The notes: generated from the letters alone by a model not told the origin. Numbered from the stretch's first letter, positions 1 to 11,996 are shown. The stretch is 64,000 bases of DNA from Pectobacterium araliae (GCF_037076465.1 NZ_AP028908.1:1116001-1180000); one strand, 5' to 3'. Translations and numbers: made by a program.

Positions 1-245
1 CCGCGTACGCGGGTCACTACACCTTCTTCTTCCAGCGTCTGCATGGCTTTACGCACGGTAATACGTGATACGCCGGCCAACTGGCTCAGATCGCGTTCAC
101 CCGGCAAAATATTGCCATGCTCCAGCATGCCGTTGCGCACGGCATTTTTTACCGTTTCGGCAAATTTTAGGTAGAGCGGGGTATTGTCTGCTGCCGCAAA
201 GCGCTGAGTAAGTTGTTCTATTAGTTGAGTATGCGCGTGTTCCAT
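1..245 (-). CDS. GntR-family transcriptional regulator (N-terminal part, cut by window edge)
   Basis: The reverse strand encodes a protein starting MEHAHTQLIEQL and running off the left edge after about 81 residues. Residues 24-81 form a GntR-type winged helix-turn-helix: the LPGERDLSQLAGVSRITVRK segment is the typical recognition region, followed by ALxxLE-like and VVTRVRG wing residues. The ligand-binding domain lies outside the window; the DNA-binding region looks like the HutC/FarR-type branch, usually joined to a UTRA sugar- or acid-sensing domain, but that is inference. A 19-bp palindrome lies 35 bp upstream of the start and may be its own operator. Target genes cannot be named. Confidence 0.85.
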   Translation of the reverse strand, partial: MEHAHTQLIEQLTQRFAAADNTPLYLKFAETVKNAVRNGMLEHGNILPGERDLSQLAGVSRITVRKAMQTLEEEGVVTRVR

Positions 246-279
246 TCTTCTCTGATCCTAGCCAGCCTGCGTAGGTTCT

Positions 280-298
280 ATAATACCACTGGTATTAT
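280..298. promoter_or_regulatory. Candidate operator palindrome upstream of the GntR-family gene
   Basis: The sequence ATAATACCA-C-TGGTATTAT is a perfect inverted repeat with a one-base centre. It overlaps a second short dyad, GGTA-TTAT-TACC, at 291-302. ACCA/TGGT half-sites are common in operators of HutC-type GntR regulators, and the position just upstream of the regulator suits autoregulation. The match to this family is an inference. Confidence 0.5.
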
Positions 299-781
299 TA
301 CCGCTATATCGAAAATGGCAACCGTAGTGCCTCCATATAAAATAAAAGAGAATTAATTATTTTTAGCATTTTTATCTGTTACGGAATATTCACTATTTCT
401 TGTAGCACGAATCATTAATTCCATATATGAGTTATTTTATTTAATTGTACTTATTAATTAATAATAAGACAGAATGGTGTGTTTATTAAGAATTATCCCT
501 GAATTGTTAAAATAAAATGAATAATGAGTATCATCAATAATTTTTTATTATGGTAAATAATAAGTGATTTATTCTTATTTGTTGGAGAATTATGGGTTTT
601 TATTTCGGTTTTTGAGGTGGTTATTCATTACGCCACTTTTTTTTTGTAATGGATTGGTCGAACGTATTAATTTTAAAAGCAGCTTTTAAGATAAATGGTG
701 GCTGTAGAGTGTGATCGCATTCAAGTTTTATTTCTCTGTGCCGTTATGGGTAGTATAACTATTCTACGCAAAGAGTATTTT
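299..781. other. AT-rich intergenic region between the GntR-type gene and the chemoreceptor
   Basis: About 480 bp with very high A+T content and no convincing coding frame on either strand. It must hold promoters for the two divergent flanking genes. I could not recognise a sigma-28 motility promoter or another named site. An open frame continues upstream of the chemoreceptor start to 695, but it lacks a ribosome binding site and does not resemble the family. Confidence 0.6.
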
Positions 782-2572
782 ATGCTGAAAACGACGCGAT
801 CCCGCATTCTTGCGGCTTGTTCGACCATTGTTGTGCTTTCACTTGTTATCAACACCTTTCTAAATTACACCATTGCCAATAACGCCAATAAAGAATCGAA
901 CCAGAATACGCTGGATGCGGTTGCGACTAGCCATAGTATAGCCATTAGCGACTGGGTTGCTTCTAAAACCCTGATGATTTCCGCGCTACATGACCGCGCG
1001 ATAAAGGATGAAGACCCGATCCCGCTATTTAAGCAGATTGTGGCATCTGGCGGTTTTTTGAATGTGTATATGGGCTACGCCAATGGTACGGCTAAGTTTG
1101 CCGATCCCGGCGGTATTCCTGCTGATTACAACCCGACCATCAGGCCGTGGTATCAACAGGCACTGAAAGAAGGTAAGCCGTTAGCGACTGCGCCGTATGT
1201 CGATATGGTGACCAATACGCTGGTGGTTTCTTTTGTTGCTCCCGTGCGGGAAGGAAGTACGGTGAGGGGCGTAGTTGGCAGCGATGTCACGATGCAAAGC
1301 GTGATCGAAAACGTAAAAGCTATCAATCCTAGCCCAGCGAGTTTCGGTGTATTGATTGATCGTAACGGTACGATCATTGCGCACCCAGATGAAAAACTGA
1401 CGCTGAAAAATATCACCGATATTGCCCCTGCGATTAATCTGAATGACATTCTTTCCGCAGATAGCGCCCGCGATGTGGATTTTTCTGGATCGACAAAGCT
1501 GGTGTTGGCAAAACCGATCACTGGTACGAACTGGTACATGCTGGTGGCGCTGGATAAAGCCGAAGCGACTGCTGGCATGCGTTCACTGCTCTCCACATCG
1601 GTCATCACGCTGGTTGTTATCGCGCTGTTGGGGACGCTGATTATCGGCTTCATCATCACGTCAACGCTCAAGCGCCTGCTGCAAATCCGTGATGCAATGG
1701 ATGATATCAGTAACGGCAACAATGATTTGACGCAGCGCCTGCCGGATGAAGGGCATGATGAAGTGTTACAAATTGCCCGCTCGTTTAATATCTTTGTCGA
1801 TAAGATTAGCCAGGTAATGATGCAGATTCGCGATATTAGCGCATCGCTTCAGGTCGCGGCGGATGAAATCTCGGCGGGGAACAACGATCTCTCTGCGCGT
1901 ACTGAATCTGCGGCGTCGAGCATTCAGCAAACCGCTGCCTCGCTGGAAGAAATCTCTGCGGCGGTGACCCAATCGGCAGGATCGGCGCAGCAGGTTAACG
2001 CGAAAGCGCTGCTGCTGTCGAAAGATGCGGGCACGGGCGGAAAAGTGGTGTCCGATGTGATTGTCACGATGGAAGAGATCGTGGTCGCGTCGGGTAAAAT
2101 CGGCGATATTATCGGTGTGATCGATGGTATTGCATTCCAGACTAACATTCTGGCGCTTAACGCCGCAGTAGAAGCTGCGCGAGCGGGCGAGCAGGGGCGC
2201 GGTTTCGCCGTTGTTGCCGGCGAAGTTCGCAGCCTGGCACAGCGTAGCGCACAGGCCGCAAAAGAAATTAAAGAGCTGATTGAATCAACCGTCTCCAGCG
2301 TGACATCTGGCTCAGTGCAGGTGCGTCAGGCCAGCAACACGATGAATGAAATTGTCGGCGGTGTGTCTACGGTGAGCTCGGTGATGTCTGAAATTACGCA
2401 TGCGGCAGATGAGCAAATGCGTGGCATCAACGAGATTAACAAAGCGGTCGCGCAGTTGGATTCGATGGTGCAACAGAACGCCGCGCTGGTGCAGGAATCG
2501 GCTGCTGCGTCTGGGGCGTTGCAATCACAGGCTGAAGAACTGAACGCCGTCGTTGGGGCATTTCGGGTCTAA
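782..2572 (+). CDS. Methyl-accepting chemotaxis protein (dCache type)
   Basis: A 596-residue transmembrane chemoreceptor. The start at 782 ([10 protein letters not shown]) is preferred over an upstream in-frame start at 695 because AAGAG lies 8 bases before it and the first membrane helix (residues about 9-31) follows at once. A periplasmic Cache-like sensor region spans about 40-265, with IRPWYQQAL and GVVGSDVTM segments typical of dCache domains. The second membrane helix is at about 270-293, then a HAMP linker, then the signalling domain. Its highly conserved hairpin tip reads [20 protein letters not shown]. The C-terminus (VVGAFRV) lacks an NWETF-type CheR/CheB tether. The ligand is unknown; dCache receptors often bind amino acids or other small amines or acids. 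It appears monocistronic and is followed by a hairpin. Confidence 0.93.
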   Translation: MLKTTRSRILAACSTIVVLSLVINTFLNYTIANNANKESNQNTLDAVATSHSIAISDWVASKTLMISALHDRAIKDEDPIPLFKQIVASGGFLNVYMGYANGTAKFADPGGIPADYNPTIRPWYQQALKEGKPLATAPYVDMVTNTLVVSFVAPVREGSTVRGVVGSDVTMQSVIENVKAINPSPASFGVLIDRNGTIIAHPDEKLTLKNITDIAPAINLNDILSADSARDVDFSGSTKLVLAKPITGTNWYMLVALDKAEATAGMRSLLSTSVITLVVIALLGTLIIGFIITSTLKRLLQIRDAMDDISNGNNDLTQRLPDEGHDEVLQIARSFNIFVDKISQVMMQIRDISASLQVAADEISAGNNDLSARTESAASSIQQTAASLEEISAAVTQSAGSAQQVNAKALLLSKDAGTGGKVVSDVIVTMEEIVVASGKIGDIIGVIDGIAFQTNILALNAAVEAARAGEQGRGFAVVAGEVRSLAQRSAQAAKEIKELIESTVSSVTSGSVQVRQASNTMNEIVGGVSTVSSVMSEITHAADEQMRGINEINKAVAQLDSMVQQNAALVQESAAASGALQSQAEELNAVVGAFRV

Positions 2573-2593
2573 CAGGATTCGATACTGAGGATG

Positions 2594-2623
2594 TATTGCC
2601 CGCCAGAACGGTGGCGGGCAATA
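2594..2623. terminator. Hairpin between the convergent chemoreceptor gene and rdgC
   Basis: TATTGCCCGCC and GGCGGGCAATA form an 11-bp perfect stem around an 8-base loop, right after the chemoreceptor stop codon. There is no clear T-run on either side, so termination efficiency is uncertain. Confidence 0.55.
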
Positions 2624-2633
2624 ACGGAGAACG

Positions 2634-3563
2634 TTAACGTTGGGCTTCACCACCCAACGCTTCAATGAGATTCGCAATCAATGCTGCCAGCTCGCTGGTC
2701 ATCAAAATGAAATCGGCATCAAACCGCTGAGCAAAATCTTCCCGATCGATATCGTCATTCTGTTCCCGTAATGTATCTGAGAACTTCAACCGTTTTACTG
2801 AACCATCGTCAGACAAGACCAGTTGAATGCGCTCCTGCCAGTCCAGCGCCAGCTTGGTGACCAGCTTGCCTGCTTCAATATGCACAGCAATTTCATCGCA
2901 GACCAAATCCTGTTTTTTACAGCGGATAACGCCGCCGTCTTCCAGAATAGCTTTCAGCTCGGCTTCATCTTGTAGCGCGAAACCAGCCGCTGGCTCACCT
3001 GAACGAACCCATTCGGTCAGCGTTAGCTCGATGGGGTTTTCCATCGTCAATGGCACAACGGGTAGGGAACCCAGCGTCTTACGCAGCAGCGCCAGCGTAT
3101 CTTCCGCTTTTTTGGCGCTGGCGGCATCAACCATAATCAGGCCGTTAACCGTATCGATCCACAACCAGACCTGGCTGAAACGGCTAAATGCACGGGGTAG
3201 TAGGCTATGCAGCACTTCGTCTTTCAGCGAATCTTTTTCGGTTTTTTTCAGCTTGCGGTGCTGCTCCGCTTCCAGACGTTCAATTTTGGCCTGAAGGGTT
3301 TGCTTGATGACCGGAGACGGCAGGATTTTTTCTTCTTTACGGACACAGATAACGATTTGCCCATTAACGACGTGTGTTAATGCATCGCTATGCGATCCCA
3401 TTGGCGATACCCAACCCGTTTTCATCATATCCTGACTGCCGCACGGGGTGAATGTGAAGGCGCTGAGCCGTTTTTCCATTTCATCCGCAGATAAAACGTT
3501 ATCTTTGGACAGCACGCTGTCCCGGCTTAGACGGTAAATCATTAAGTTCTTAAACCACAACAT
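2634..3563 (-). CDS. rdgC: Recombination-associated protein RdgC
   Basis: A 309-residue protein close to E. coli RdgC (303 residues). It is a ring-forming, nucleoid-associated DNA-binding protein that binds duplex DNA without sequence preference and restrains RecA filament formation. The start at 3563 ([15 protein letters not shown]) matches the conserved family N-terminus. An in-frame extension to 3683 has no family similarity and would reach into the mak upstream region. The gene is divergent from mak, as in E. coli, and converges on the chemoreceptor gene. Confidence 0.95.
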   Translation of the reverse strand: MLWFKNLMIYRLSRDSVLSKDNVLSADEMEKRLSAFTFTPCGSQDMMKTGWVSPMGSHSDALTHVVNGQIVICVRKEEKILPSPVIKQTLQAKIERLEAEQHRKLKKTEKDSLKDEVLHSLLPRAFSRFSQVWLWIDTVNGLIMVDAASAKKAEDTLALLRKTLGSLPVVPLTMENPIELTLTEWVRSGEPAAGFALQDEAELKAILEDGGVIRCKKQDLVCDEIAVHIEAGKLVTKLALDWQERIQLVLSDDGSVKRLKFSDTLREQNDDIDREDFAQRFDADFILMTSELAALIANLIEALGGEAQR

Positions 3564-3834
3564 GGTGTTATCCCTGACTGGGCGCGCAGATTTGCACGCG
3601 GGTTTGTAATGTTGCGCGCATGATAACGAATTCGAAGCCGTGATGTGGAATAAAATACCCGGATTCAGAGGAATACCTATCACGCTTTGGATTGCAGCTG
3701 ATGGGTTTCTCTGGTTATCTCTATACCAGAAAGTTTTCAGGTCGGTGACAAATTTACTGCCGCTCGGCCAACTTTGTCGGCAACCTCATTATTTCGGGGA
3801 ATCCGAGCCTATTTACCACACGTGGGGGGACATC

Positions 3835-4746
3835 ATGAGAATCGGTATCGATCTGGGCGGGACGAAAACGGAAGTCATTGCGTTGGATGACGAGGGGAAA
3901 GAACGCTTTCGGCAGCGTATGCCGACGCCAAGAAATGATTATCCTGAAACGTTGCGGACTATCGCCACGCTGGTGGAGATGGCTGAAAAAGCGACTGGCA
4001 GCCGTGGCAGCGTTGGCGTGGGGATCCCCGGTACGCTGTCGCCGTTTACCGGTAAGGTAAAAAATGCCAACTCCACCTGGCTTAACGGTCAGGCGCTGGA
4101 TCTCGATCTTGCCACGCTGTTAAATCGACCCGTGCGGGTTGCGAATGACGCGAACTGTTTTGCGGTTTCAGAGGCCGTTGACGGTGCAGGGGCAGGGAAG
4201 CAGACCGTCTTTGCAGTAATTATCGGTACTGGCTGTGGATCGGGGATTGCGCTGAACGGCCAGGCTCACGTCGGCGGTAATGGTATTGCAGGTGAATGGG
4301 GGCATAACCCGCTACCCTGGATGGATGACGATGAGCTGCGCTATCGGCAGACGGTCCCCTGTTATTGTGGCAAGTCCGGCTGTATTGAATCTTTTATTTC
4401 CGGTACGGGATTTTCGGGAGATTATCAACGCCTGAGCGGCCAGCCGCACAAAGGTGAGGCAATTATTGCCTTAGCGAAGCAGGGTGATCCTATTGCGGAA
4501 CTGGCATTACAGCGCTATGAGCACCGTTTGGCAAAATCGCTGGCGCATGTGATTAACCTGCTTGACCCTGACGTAGTGGTGCTGGGCGGTGGAATGAGCA
4601 ATGTTTCCCGCCTTTATCAGACCGTGCCAGAAAAGATTAAACAGTGGATCTTCGGCGGCGAGTGCGAAACGCCAGTGCGTCAGGCGATACACGGCGACTC
4701 CAGCGGGGTACGCGGAGCCGCCTGGCTATGGCCAAAGACGGAGTAA
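3835..4746 (+). CDS. mak: Fructokinase / manno(fructo)kinase, ROK family
   Basis: A 303-residue ROK-family sugar kinase that phosphorylates fructose (and mannose) with ATP in the cytoplasm. The N-terminal phosphate-binding motif is [15 protein letters not shown]. The catalytic base region GVGIPG...[11 protein letters not shown] and the ROK zinc motif [10 protein letters not shown] are both present, as is the C-terminal VVLGGGMSN. The start at 3835 matches the family start and follows a GGGGGGA stretch; the upstream frame to 3640 is not conserved. It is divergent from rdgC, and its stop codon lies three bases from the convergent sbcC stop. The araJ gene that lies next to mak in E. coli is absent here. 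Confidence 0.93.
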   Translation: MRIGIDLGGTKTEVIALDDEGKERFRQRMPTPRNDYPETLRTIATLVEMAEKATGSRGSVGVGIPGTLSPFTGKVKNANSTWLNGQALDLDLATLLNRPVRVANDANCFAVSEAVDGAGAGKQTVFAVIIGTGCGSGIALNGQAHVGGNGIAGEWGHNPLPWMDDDELRYRQTVPCYCGKSGCIESFISGTGFSGDYQRLSGQPHKGEAIIALAKQGDPIAELALQRYEHRLAKSLAHVINLLDPDVVVLGGGMSNVSRLYQTVPEKIKQWIFGGECETPVRQAIHGDSSGVRGAAWLWPKTE

Positions 4747-4749
4747 TGG

Positions 4750-7700
4750 CTAAACGGCGTATTGAGACGCGAGTCGGCTGACGCCCAGTCCGTTCACCTT
4801 TTGCACTTTGATCTGTACGGGAATGCGTTCTTTCATCGCTTCGACATGGCTGATGACGCCGATGGTTTTACCGGAGGCGTTCAGGTTATCGAGCGCATCC
4901 AGCGCGATATCCAGTGTTTCGGCATCCAGCGTACCGAAGCCTTCGTCCAGAAACAGCGAGTCGATGCTGGCTCTATGGCTGACCAAATCGGATAACGCCA
5001 GCGCCAGTGCCAGACTCACCAAAAAGCTCTCGCCACCGGATAGCGTTTTTGTATCGCGCTCGGCATCTGCCTGCCAGGTATCCATCACCAGCAGTTCCAA
5101 CTCGCCACCGGGTTTCCGTTTTAGCTGATAACGATCGTGCAGGCGTGAAAGCTGAAGATTAGCGAGATAGATCAGATGGTCCAATGTTAGCCCCTGAGCA
5201 AACTTGCGGAATTTATCCCCTTTGCTTGAACCGATCAGCGCGTTTAACGTATCCCAGTCGTCATATCTTTGCTGACTTTGGGCTATCTCGTTAAGCAACG
5301 CTTGCTGGTTCTGGCGCTGCTGTCGATCGTCAGATAGCTGCCGTTGGCATTCGCCCTGTTGTCGCAGGTTGGTTTTCAGCGTTTCATCCAGCGCTGCCAA
5401 CTGCTGTTGCACTGATTCCTGCGTTGCTTCTTCTGGTTGAGATGTAGAGCGTTTTTGTTGATGGGCAAGCAGATCCCGCTCAGCCTGCTGGTGAAGTGCC
5501 GCCGTCTGCTGCAAGCTTTGATACAGCGTTTCCTTCCATGCCTGCAACGTCTGACGTTCTTGCTCATCAAGCAGCGCATTGAGGAACGTCGTTTCATCAG
5601 CGAAGGGGCTTTGCTGTAAAGCATGACTAAAGCGCTCCGTCGCACTTTCACGCTGGCGGGTGCTCTGCTCATACTGCTGTTGCGTGCTCGCTAGCTCCCC
5701 CGTCAGACGGCTCAACGTGGTTTCGGTTTGTTGCCGAGCTGACTGGGCTAGGCGGAGCATATCGTCATACTGTTGGCTGGTTCGCTGTAGCTGTTCGCGC
5801 ACAGCCGCGATTTGCCTGCCGCCGAAAAGTGCCAGCCGTTCCTGTTGGCTTGTGCTGAGTAGTGCGAGGTGTTGCTCCAACTGCTGCCGCTGCGCCTGTA
5901 GTTGCTGCTTTGCCTCGGTTATGCTGTGATTCAGATGCTGAAGATCGCTGTCCAGCGTGGCTAACAGAGGAATTAAGCGAGATTGCTCCTGCTCTTTGGC
6001 TTTCCAGTCTTGCCATTCGCTTTCACGCTGAGCTAACCAGCTATTCTGTGCAGCGGTTTCTGGCAGAAGAAGGCCCGCATTTGCCAGCGTCTGTGTGATT
6101 TCCTGAGTGTACTGCTCTAGCTGCCGCTGTATATTTTGCAACGACTGGACGATTTCTTCCTGCGTAACGTTTAACGAGGTTTGTTGCTGGGTGTTTAGCG
6201 CGATTTTCTGATCGAAACCCCGTAACGATGCTTCTGCGGTAGTCAGTAAATCCTTACTTTCCTGCCACTGTTTTTGCAACTGTTCGCGTGCGGTGATCTG
6301 CTGTCGAATATTTTGTTCTTCGGCTTCGCGTTGCGCAATCCAGGCGGTAATCTCGCTCTGCTGCTCCAGTATGTAATTAACTTGTAAGCGCTCACTGACA
6401 TCTTGCCACTGTTGTAACAGCGTTTGATGTTCGCTATCGAGCTGAGTGATGTCCTGTCGGTGTTGTTCTCGCTGCTGCTCTAGCGAAGCCAGCCGTGCTG
6501 TCGTATTCGCCAGCGCCGTTGTTAACTGATTCACTTCCTGCTGTAGCGCTGTCAGGCGGCTTTGGGTTTCAGACGGTTGCAGCGCCTGATAGCGTTCGAT
6601 AGCGGGATGCTCGGTCGAACCACATAGCGGGCACGCCTCTCCGGCCTGTAGCCGTTGGCGTTCGGCTTCCAGCTTAACGATACGTTCTTCCTGCCGGTAC
6701 ACCGTTTCCAGATCGACCAGATGCTGGCTTCGTTGCTCATGCTCGGATTGCTGATGTTTCTTTAAGATTGCTGACTGGCTGATATGCTCTTGTACCTCAT
6801 CCTGTTTGGCGAGGTACTGCTGCTTGCGAACATGTAGACGCTGGAACTGGTCGCTGATTGTCGCGAGCCGTTGGCGTTCAGCACGCTGGTCAATGTGTTG
6901 ATTAAACTGGTGTTGCAGGACGGAAAGCGGCTGATGGGCTTCCTGATGCTGCCGTGTCTCATCGTGTTGCGTGAATTGCTGGCGGGCTGCATCAACGACC
7001 GCTTGTTGTTCACGCTGCTGTGCCGCCAGCGTCACCGTCTCTTGCTGTAGCGCTGCCGATTGTGCGGTATGTTGCGCCTGTTTTTGCTTCAGATTTTGCT
7101 GATCGTCCTGAATCTGGCGCAGTTGCCGAAACTGGGTGCGCCACAGAGGAAGTTGTTCTCCCCATTGCTGATGATGCGCGTATTGCTGACGGTAAAACTG
7201 GATCTGTTCAAGCTGTTGTTTAGCCTGCTGTTGTTCCTTCGCTGTCTGCGTTTGTTTGCTTTCATCGGCGTGCAGACGAGTCTGCGTTTTTGCCAGTTCA
7301 TCCTGTTGCTGCGTTTTTTGCTGCTCCAGCGTGGTAATGCGGTGGTCAAGCGGCACAACCTGTTCGTTGATCACCTGCTCTTGCTGTTGTCGTATTTGCT
7401 TGTGCTCACTAACGTCCTGCTCTGCTTTTTCTTCCTGCTGGCGTAGCGCGGTTAACGTCACCTGCTCGGTGGCCTGCTTCTCGGTCAGTTGTTCAATCTG
7501 CTGGGAGAGTGCAAAGGACTCCTGTCGATAGCGCTCTTTTTCCTGGTGTAGTGGCCTCAGTTTTTCTGCCGGTTCGCTGCTGGCTAATTTGTCGAGCTGC
7601 GGCTTGGCCTGCTGAATAGCCGATTCGGCACTTGCATGTTGCACCTGCGTGTTGGTGAGTTGCGCCTGCCGCTGCGTCAATTGCTCAAACCAGCGCAGCG

Positions 7701-8433
7701 TAGTCAGTGCTTGCTCACGTTCGGCGTTGGCCTGTTGCTCTTGCTGTAGCAACTCGGCAAGCTGTACTTCCACCTGCTGACGCTGCTCATCGGTCAATAG
7801 CTGAATACCTGATGCACGGGCCTGTAGCGTGTTCAACGCGATGTTTGCCTGTTTGTGCTTGTCATAGACGCGCTCAGAAATCAGGCCATAAATATCTGTG
7901 CCAGTCAGTTCCTCCAGCAGTTCCGCTCTGTCGTCTGCTTTCGCGTTTAGGAACGCGGCAAATTGCCCCTGTGACAGCATCATAGATCGTGTAAAGCGTC
8001 CGAAATCCAGCCCGGTGAGCTGTGTGATCATCTCTTTCTTATCATTGAGCTTTTCACACAGAATCTTGCCGCCTTCAATGAGTGCGAGTTCAGCCTTCGG
8101 GGACTGTAAGTTACCTTCAGGGGTATTTCTTGCCCGACGCTGGCTCCAGAAAGCACGGTATCCCACGCCTTTAACTTCAAATTCGACCTCGGCGAGGCAC
8201 TCCGCGGTGTTGCGCGTCATCAGGTCATTATTGCCTGCGGAAAGCTGACCCAACCGTGGTGTTTCGTGATACAGCGCCAGACAGATGGCATCCAGCAGCG
8301 TGGTTTTTCCTGCGCCAGTTGGGCCGGTAATGGCAAACAAGCCGTTGCTGGAAAAGGGCTCCTGCGTGAAGTCGATCTTCCATTCGCCTTTCAGCGCGTT
8401 GAGGTTTTTTAAGCGCAGACTGAGGATTTTCAT
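4750..8433 (-). CDS. sbcC: Exonuclease subunit SbcC (SMC-like ATPase)
   Basis: A 1227-residue Rad50-like ATPase that with SbcD forms the SbcCD nuclease, which cuts DNA hairpins and processes double-strand ends. The Walker A motif GPTGAGKT lies at about residues 37-44. Long Gln/Glu-rich coiled coils follow, with a central zinc hook CPLC (in [15 protein letters not shown]) near the middle. The C-terminus carries the ABC signature [19 protein letters not shown] and Walker [14 protein letters not shown]. It is notably longer than E. coli SbcC (about 1048 residues), the extra length being in the coiled coils. Its start codon overlaps the sbcD stop codon (ATGA), so the two are translationally coupled. 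Confidence 0.96.
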   Translation of the reverse strand: MKILSLRLKNLNALKGEWKIDFTQEPFSSNGLFAITGPTGAGKTTLLDAICLALYHETPRLGQLSAGNNDLMTRNTAECLAEVEFEVKGVGYRAFWSQRRARNTPEGNLQSPKAELALIEGGKILCEKLNDKKEMITQLTGLDFGRFTRSMMLSQGQFAAFLNAKADDRAELLEELTGTDIYGLISERVYDKHKQANIALNTLQARASGIQLLTDEQRQQVEVQLAELLQQEQQANAEREQALTTLRWFEQLTQRQAQLTNTQVQHASAESAIQQAKPQLDKLASSEPAEKLRPLHQEKERYRQESFALSQQIEQLTEKQATEQVTLTALRQQEEKAEQDVSEHKQIRQQQEQVINEQVVPLDHRITTLEQQKTQQQDELAKTQTRLHADESKQTQTAKEQQQAKQQLEQIQFYRQQYAHHQQWGEQLPLWRTQFRQLRQIQDDQQNLKQKQAQHTAQSAALQQETVTLAAQQREQQAVVDAARQQFTQHDETRQHQEAHQPLSVLQHQFNQHIDQRAERQRLATISDQFQRLHVRKQQYLAKQDEVQEHISQSAILKKHQQSEHEQRSQHLVDLETVYRQEERIVKLEAERQRLQAGEACPLCGSTEHPAIERYQALQPSETQSRLTALQQEVNQLTTALANTTARLASLEQQREQHRQDITQLDSEHQTLLQQWQDVSERLQVNYILEQQSEITAWIAQREAEEQNIRQQITAREQLQKQWQESKDLLTTAEASLRGFDQKIALNTQQQTSLNVTQEEIVQSLQNIQRQLEQYTQEITQTLANAGLLLPETAAQNSWLAQRESEWQDWKAKEQEQSRLIPLLATLDSDLQHLNHSITEAKQQLQAQRQQLEQHLALLSTSQQERLALFGGRQIAAVREQLQRTSQQYDDMLRLAQSARQQTETTLSRLTGELASTQQQYEQSTRQRESATERFSHALQQSPFADETTFLNALLDEQERQTLQAWKETLYQSLQQTAALHQQAERDLLAHQQKRSTSQPEEATQESVQQQLAALDETLKTNLRQQGECQRQLSDDRQQRQNQQALLNEIAQSQQRYDDWDTLNALIGSSKGDKFRKFAQGLTLDHLIYLANLQLSRLHDRYQLKRKPGGELELLVMDTWQADAERDTKTLSGGESFLVSLALALALSDLVSHRASIDSLFLDEGFGTLDAETLDIALDALDNLNASGKTIGVISHVEAMKERIPVQIKVQKVNGLGVSRLASQYAV

Positions 8434-9656
8434 TGGGCAGGCTCGCTATTTTCCAATTCATTAATAACCTGAGTAAACAGCGTGCGAACGCGCTGTTGGC
8501 GACCCTCTTCCATTGCCGTCTCCGTTGCCAGACGACGCTCAAAAACGTCATATACGCTCAATTCGTCCAGCGTTTCCTTGTCCTGTTGTGTAATTGTCTG
8601 CATACGCTGTTCGCGCGTGCGACGTAGCAGAAGCACCTCAACGGGCAGGTTCTCAGTCATCGCTTGAACGCGTTTTTGCATGTCGCTCAGATAATCCTGT
8701 GTACTGAGTTCGATATCCAGCCAGACGGGTTTATCGCCCTGATAGTTCTGGAAAACGGACAGTTGTTGCTCAATATCGCTCAGACTGCCTTTAATCAACT
8801 GCATCGGCTGGGTTACGGGAATGGGCAGTATGTCTATTTGCGGTGGCGTGTCTGGTGCAAAACTCACCAGACAGATGGACTTCTCGCTGTTGAGTTCATC
8901 AAAACTTAGCGGGATAGGCGAACCGCTGTAGCGAATGTGCTCACTTTGTGTCACGCGCTGTGGGCGGTGAATATGCCCAAGTGCAATGTAATCCGCAGGG
9001 GGAAAAGCTTGAGCAGGGAAGGCATCGAGTGTGCCAATATAGATCTCGCGCACGGATTCTGAGGCGGTTGCGCCAATCGTCGTCAGATGGCCGGTTGCAA
9101 TAATCGGCAGTGGCAGGCCAAGCTCGTCGCGTTTTTGGCAAGCCAGTTGATAGCACTGCTGGTAGTGCTCGGTAATCGCTTCCTGTAGCGCCAGCTGTTT
9201 TTCATCACCGGATTGTCCAGCTTTGCTGGTTAGCACATCACGCGGGCGTAAAAAAGGAATCGCGCAGAGCAGGGCACCGGGCTGCCGCTGACGGTTTTCC
9301 AGCAGGAGTACCTGCTGGGCGGGATCGTCGCTGGCACAGGCAATGACGCGCGTATTCAGGCAGGCCAACAACTCGCGCGATTCATTCAACATTGCGACGG
9401 AATCATGGTTGCCGCCGAGAATGACAAGTTGGCAGCCTGTGCGCTGGAGTTCTACCACGAAGCTATAATACATTTCCCGTGCATAGCTGGGGGGCGAACC
9501 GTTATCAAAAATATCACCTGCGACTATAATGGCATCGACCTGATGGTGTTCCACCTGAGCGATAAGCCAGCGCAGAAAAGCCTGATGTTCAGCGGCGCGG
9601 CTTTTGGTATAAAAGTATTGCCCTAAATGCCAATCGGCTGTGTGGATAATGCGCAT
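8430..9656 (-). CDS. sbcD: Exonuclease subunit SbcD (Mre11-like nuclease)
   Basis: A 408-residue metallophosphoesterase, the nuclease subunit of SbcCD. Conserved metal-binding motifs are visible in order: DWHLGQ near the start, GDIFDNG, GNHDS and GHIHRPQ. The start at 9656 ([12 protein letters not shown]) is the family start; the frame stays open to 9839 upstream but that part is unlike the family and would run toward the phoB control region. It is the first gene of the sbcD-sbcC operon and overlaps sbcC by four bases. It is divergent from phoB, as in E. coli. Confidence 0.96.
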   Translation of the reverse strand: MRIIHTADWHLGQYFYTKSRAAEHQAFLRWLIAQVEHHQVDAIIVAGDIFDNGSPPSYAREMYYSFVVELQRTGCQLVILGGNHDSVAMLNESRELLACLNTRVIACASDDPAQQVLLLENRQRQPGALLCAIPFLRPRDVLTSKAGQSGDEKQLALQEAITEHYQQCYQLACQKRDELGLPLPIIATGHLTTIGATASESVREIYIGTLDAFPAQAFPPADYIALGHIHRPQRVTQSEHIRYSGSPIPLSFDELNSEKSICLVSFAPDTPPQIDILPIPVTQPMQLIKGSLSDIEQQLSVFQNYQGDKPVWLDIELSTQDYLSDMQKRVQAMTENLPVEVLLLRRTREQRMQTITQQDKETLDELSVYDVFERRLATETAMEEGRQQRVRTLFTQVINELENSEPAQ

Positions 9657-9861
9657 CGTGTTCTCTCGATATTCATGCCGCGTGGCGTTGTCATTATTCA
9701 TGATGTGAAAGAGGGCGTTGTCGCTATAGCGCTTTGTCACCGTAATGCCATGATTATATATAGCAGGGATGACGGCTGTCGCGGTGGAATCAAGAGTTTG
9801 GAAAGCGGCTCGAAAAATCAGATGTATGCGCTGTAACACCAGACGATGAGTGGCCGTGTGT

Positions 9862-9890
9862 TTTTCATAAATCTGTCATAAAACTGACGC
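9862..9890 (+). promoter_or_regulatory. Pho box (PhoB binding site) upstream of phoB
   Basis: Three 7-base PhoB half-sites in direct repeat with 11-bp spacing: TTTTCAT (9862-9868), CTGTCAT (9873-9879) and CTGACGC (9884-9890), separated by AAAT and AAAA. This matches the known Pho box pattern and the arrangement upstream of E. coli phoB. It implies autoregulated induction of phoBR and possibly the gene behind it under phosphate starvation. Confidence 0.88.
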
Positions 9891-9941
9891 ATAATGCCTT
9901 TCGCCTGCTAACAGCGACGATGATTAACGACAGGATTAACA

Positions 9942-10631
9942 ATGGCAAAACGCATATTAGTCGTGGAAGATGAAGCACCAATTCGTGAAATGGTTTGCTT
10001 TGTACTGGAACAAAATGGCTATCAACCAGTGGAAGCCGAAGATTATGACAGTGCGGTCACGCAACTGTCAGAGCCGTTCCCAGAGCTGGTGTTATTGGAC
10101 TGGATGCTGCCAGGCGGTTCGGGCCTGCAATTCATCAAGCATATGAAACGCGAGGCGCTAACGCGTGATATCCCGGTAATGATGTTGACCGCGCGTGGCG
10201 AAGAAGAAGACCGCGTGCGTGGGCTTGAAGTGGGGGCGGATGATTACATTACCAAGCCGTTTTCGCCCAAAGAATTGGTGGCGCGTATCAAAGCCGTGAT
10301 GCGCCGAATTTCACCGATGGCGGTGGAAGAAGTGATTGAAATGCGTGGCCTGAGCCTCGATCCTTCCTCGCATCGGGTGACCACCGAAGAGCACGCGTTG
10401 GACATGGGGCCGACGGAATTTAAACTGCTGCATTTCTTTATGACGCATCCTGAACGTGTTTATAGCCGGGAACAGTTGCTGAATCACGTTTGGGGCACTA
10501 ACGTTTATGTTGAAGATCGTACTGTCGATGTCCATATTCGTCGCCTGCGTAAAGCACTGGAAACCAGCGGACATGACAAAATGGTGCAAACCGTTCGGGG
10601 AACGGGCTACCGTTTTTCAACGCGTTACTGA
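9942..10631 (+). CDS. phoB: Phosphate regulon response regulator PhoB
   Basis: A 229-residue OmpR-type response regulator. The receiver domain has the acidic pocket (E9, D10) and phospho-acceptor D53 in LLDWMLPGG. The C-terminal winged helix ends with the conserved [18 protein letters not shown] and VRGTGYRFS segments. Phosphorylated PhoB activates phosphate-starvation genes through Pho boxes, one of which lies 52 bp upstream. phoR starts 27 bp downstream in the same operon. Length and motifs equal E. coli PhoB. Confidence 0.97.
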   Translation: MAKRILVVEDEAPIREMVCFVLEQNGYQPVEAEDYDSAVTQLSEPFPELVLLDWMLPGGSGLQFIKHMKREALTRDIPVMMLTARGEEEDRVRGLEVGADDYITKPFSPKELVARIKAVMRRISPMAVEEVIEMRGLSLDPSSHRVTTEEHALDMGPTEFKLLHFFMTHPERVYSREQLLNHVWGTNVYVEDRTVDVHIRRLRKALETSGHDKMVQTVRGTGYRFSTRY

Positions 10632-10658
10632 GGTGATCGTAACCGGAGAAACATTAAC

Positions 10659-11981
10659 GTGCTAGAACGTTTATCCTGGAAAAGGCTGGCATTGGAGCTG
10701 GCTTTTTTTTGTTTGCCCGCGTTGCTGCTGGGGCTGATTTTTGGCTATTTGCCCTGGTTTCTGCTGGTCGCCGTATTAGGCTTACTCTGCTGGAATTTTT
10801 ATAACCAGCTTAAACTCTCTTATTGGCTGTGGGTTGACCGCAGCATGACGCCACCGCCCGGCCGCTGGAGCTGGGAGCCGCTATTTTATGGACTTTATCA
10901 GATGCAGTTGCGGAACCGACGCCGACGCCGAGAACTGGCGCTCCTGATCAAGCGGTTTCGCAGCGGTGCCGAATCCTTGCCGGATGCCGTGGTGATCACC
11001 ACCGAAGAAGGGACGATCTTCTGGTGTAATCATTTGGCGCAGCACCTGCTCAATTTTCGCTGGCCGGAGGATAACGGTCAGAATATCCTTAACTTATTGC
11101 GCTACCCCGAGTTCACGAATTACATGAAAGGACAGGATTTTAGCCGTCCTCTCACGTTGCAGTTGAATAATTCCCACCATGTTGAATTCCGTGTGATGCC
11201 GTATTCTGAAGGGCAACTTTTGATGGTGGTGCGTGACATTACGCAAATGCATCAACTCGAAGGCGCCAGACGTAACTTTTTTGCCAACGTAAGCCATGAA
11301 CTGCGTACGCCGCTGACGGTGTTGCAGGGTTATCTGGAAATGATGCAGGAAGAAACGCTGGATGCCGCACTACGCGGGAAGGCGTTGAATACGATGCAGG
11401 AACAGACTCGACGCATGGACGGGCTGGTCAAACAGCTGCTGACCTTGTCCCGCATTGAGGCGGCGACGGCGATCGATCTGAATGAAAAAGTCGATATTCC
11501 GTTAATGCTGCGCGTATTACAGCGTGAAGCGCAGACGCTGAGTCAAGGGCGTCATGAGATCGTCTTTCGTGTGAATGAAAATCTCCGCGTGTTTGGTAAC
11601 GAAGAACAGCTGCGTAGTGCAGTATCCAACCTGGTGTATAACGCAGTCAACCATACGCCAGCGGGGACGCGTATCGAAGTCTGCTGGCAGAAGATCCCAC
11701 AGGGGGCGCAGTTTCAGGTCAGCGATAACGGGCCGGGGATTGCAGCCGAGCATTTGCCGCGCCTGACTGAACGTTTTTATCGGGTGGATAAGGCGCGTTC
11801 GCGACAGACTGGCGGTAGCGGGCTGGGGCTGGCGATTGTTAAGCACGCACTTAGCCATCACGATTCCCGTTTGGAGATTATGAGTGAAGACGGTCTGGGA
11901 TCGCGTTTTGTCTTTACGTTGCCGAATCGGTTGATTGTCCCTACCTCTGTGGCTGAAAATACGGCGAAACCTTCTGCCTGA
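10659..11981 (+). CDS. phoR: Phosphate regulon sensor histidine kinase PhoR
   Basis: A 440-residue inner-membrane sensor kinase. Two N-terminal membrane segments (about residues 10-45) are followed by a basic linker (RNRRRRREL), a PAS domain (about 95-200), the dimerisation/phosphoacceptor helix with H213 in [20 protein letters not shown], and the ATPase domain with N-box [11 protein letters not shown]1 DNGPGI and G2 GGSGLGLAI. It phosphorylates PhoB when phosphate is low and lacks a large periplasmic sensor; in E. coli the signal comes via Pst/PhoU. It is followed after 15 bp by a PstS-like gene. Confidence 0.97.
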   Translation: MLERLSWKRLALELAFFCLPALLLGLIFGYLPWFLLVAVLGLLCWNFYNQLKLSYWLWVDRSMTPPPGRWSWEPLFYGLYQMQLRNRRRRRELALLIKRFRSGAESLPDAVVITTEEGTIFWCNHLAQHLLNFRWPEDNGQNILNLLRYPEFTNYMKGQDFSRPLTLQLNNSHHVEFRVMPYSEGQLLMVVRDITQMHQLEGARRNFFANVSHELRTPLTVLQGYLEMMQEETLDAALRGKALNTMQEQTRRMDGLVKQLLTLSRIEAATAIDLNEKVDIPLMLRVLQREAQTLSQGRHEIVFRVNENLRVFGNEEQLRSAVSNLVYNAVNHTPAGTRIEVCWQKIPQGAQFQVSDNGPGIAAEHLPRLTERFYRVDKARSRQTGGSGLGLAIVKHALSHHDSRLEIMSEDGLGSRFVFTLPNRLIVPTSVAENTAKPSA

Positions 11982-11996
11982 CGGAAAACGTTATTC

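Noticed and set aside
1153..1722. 189-residue open frame on the minus strand inside the chemoreceptor gene
   Set aside because: Lies wholly opposite a well-matched coding sequence, has no ribosome binding site and no family features.
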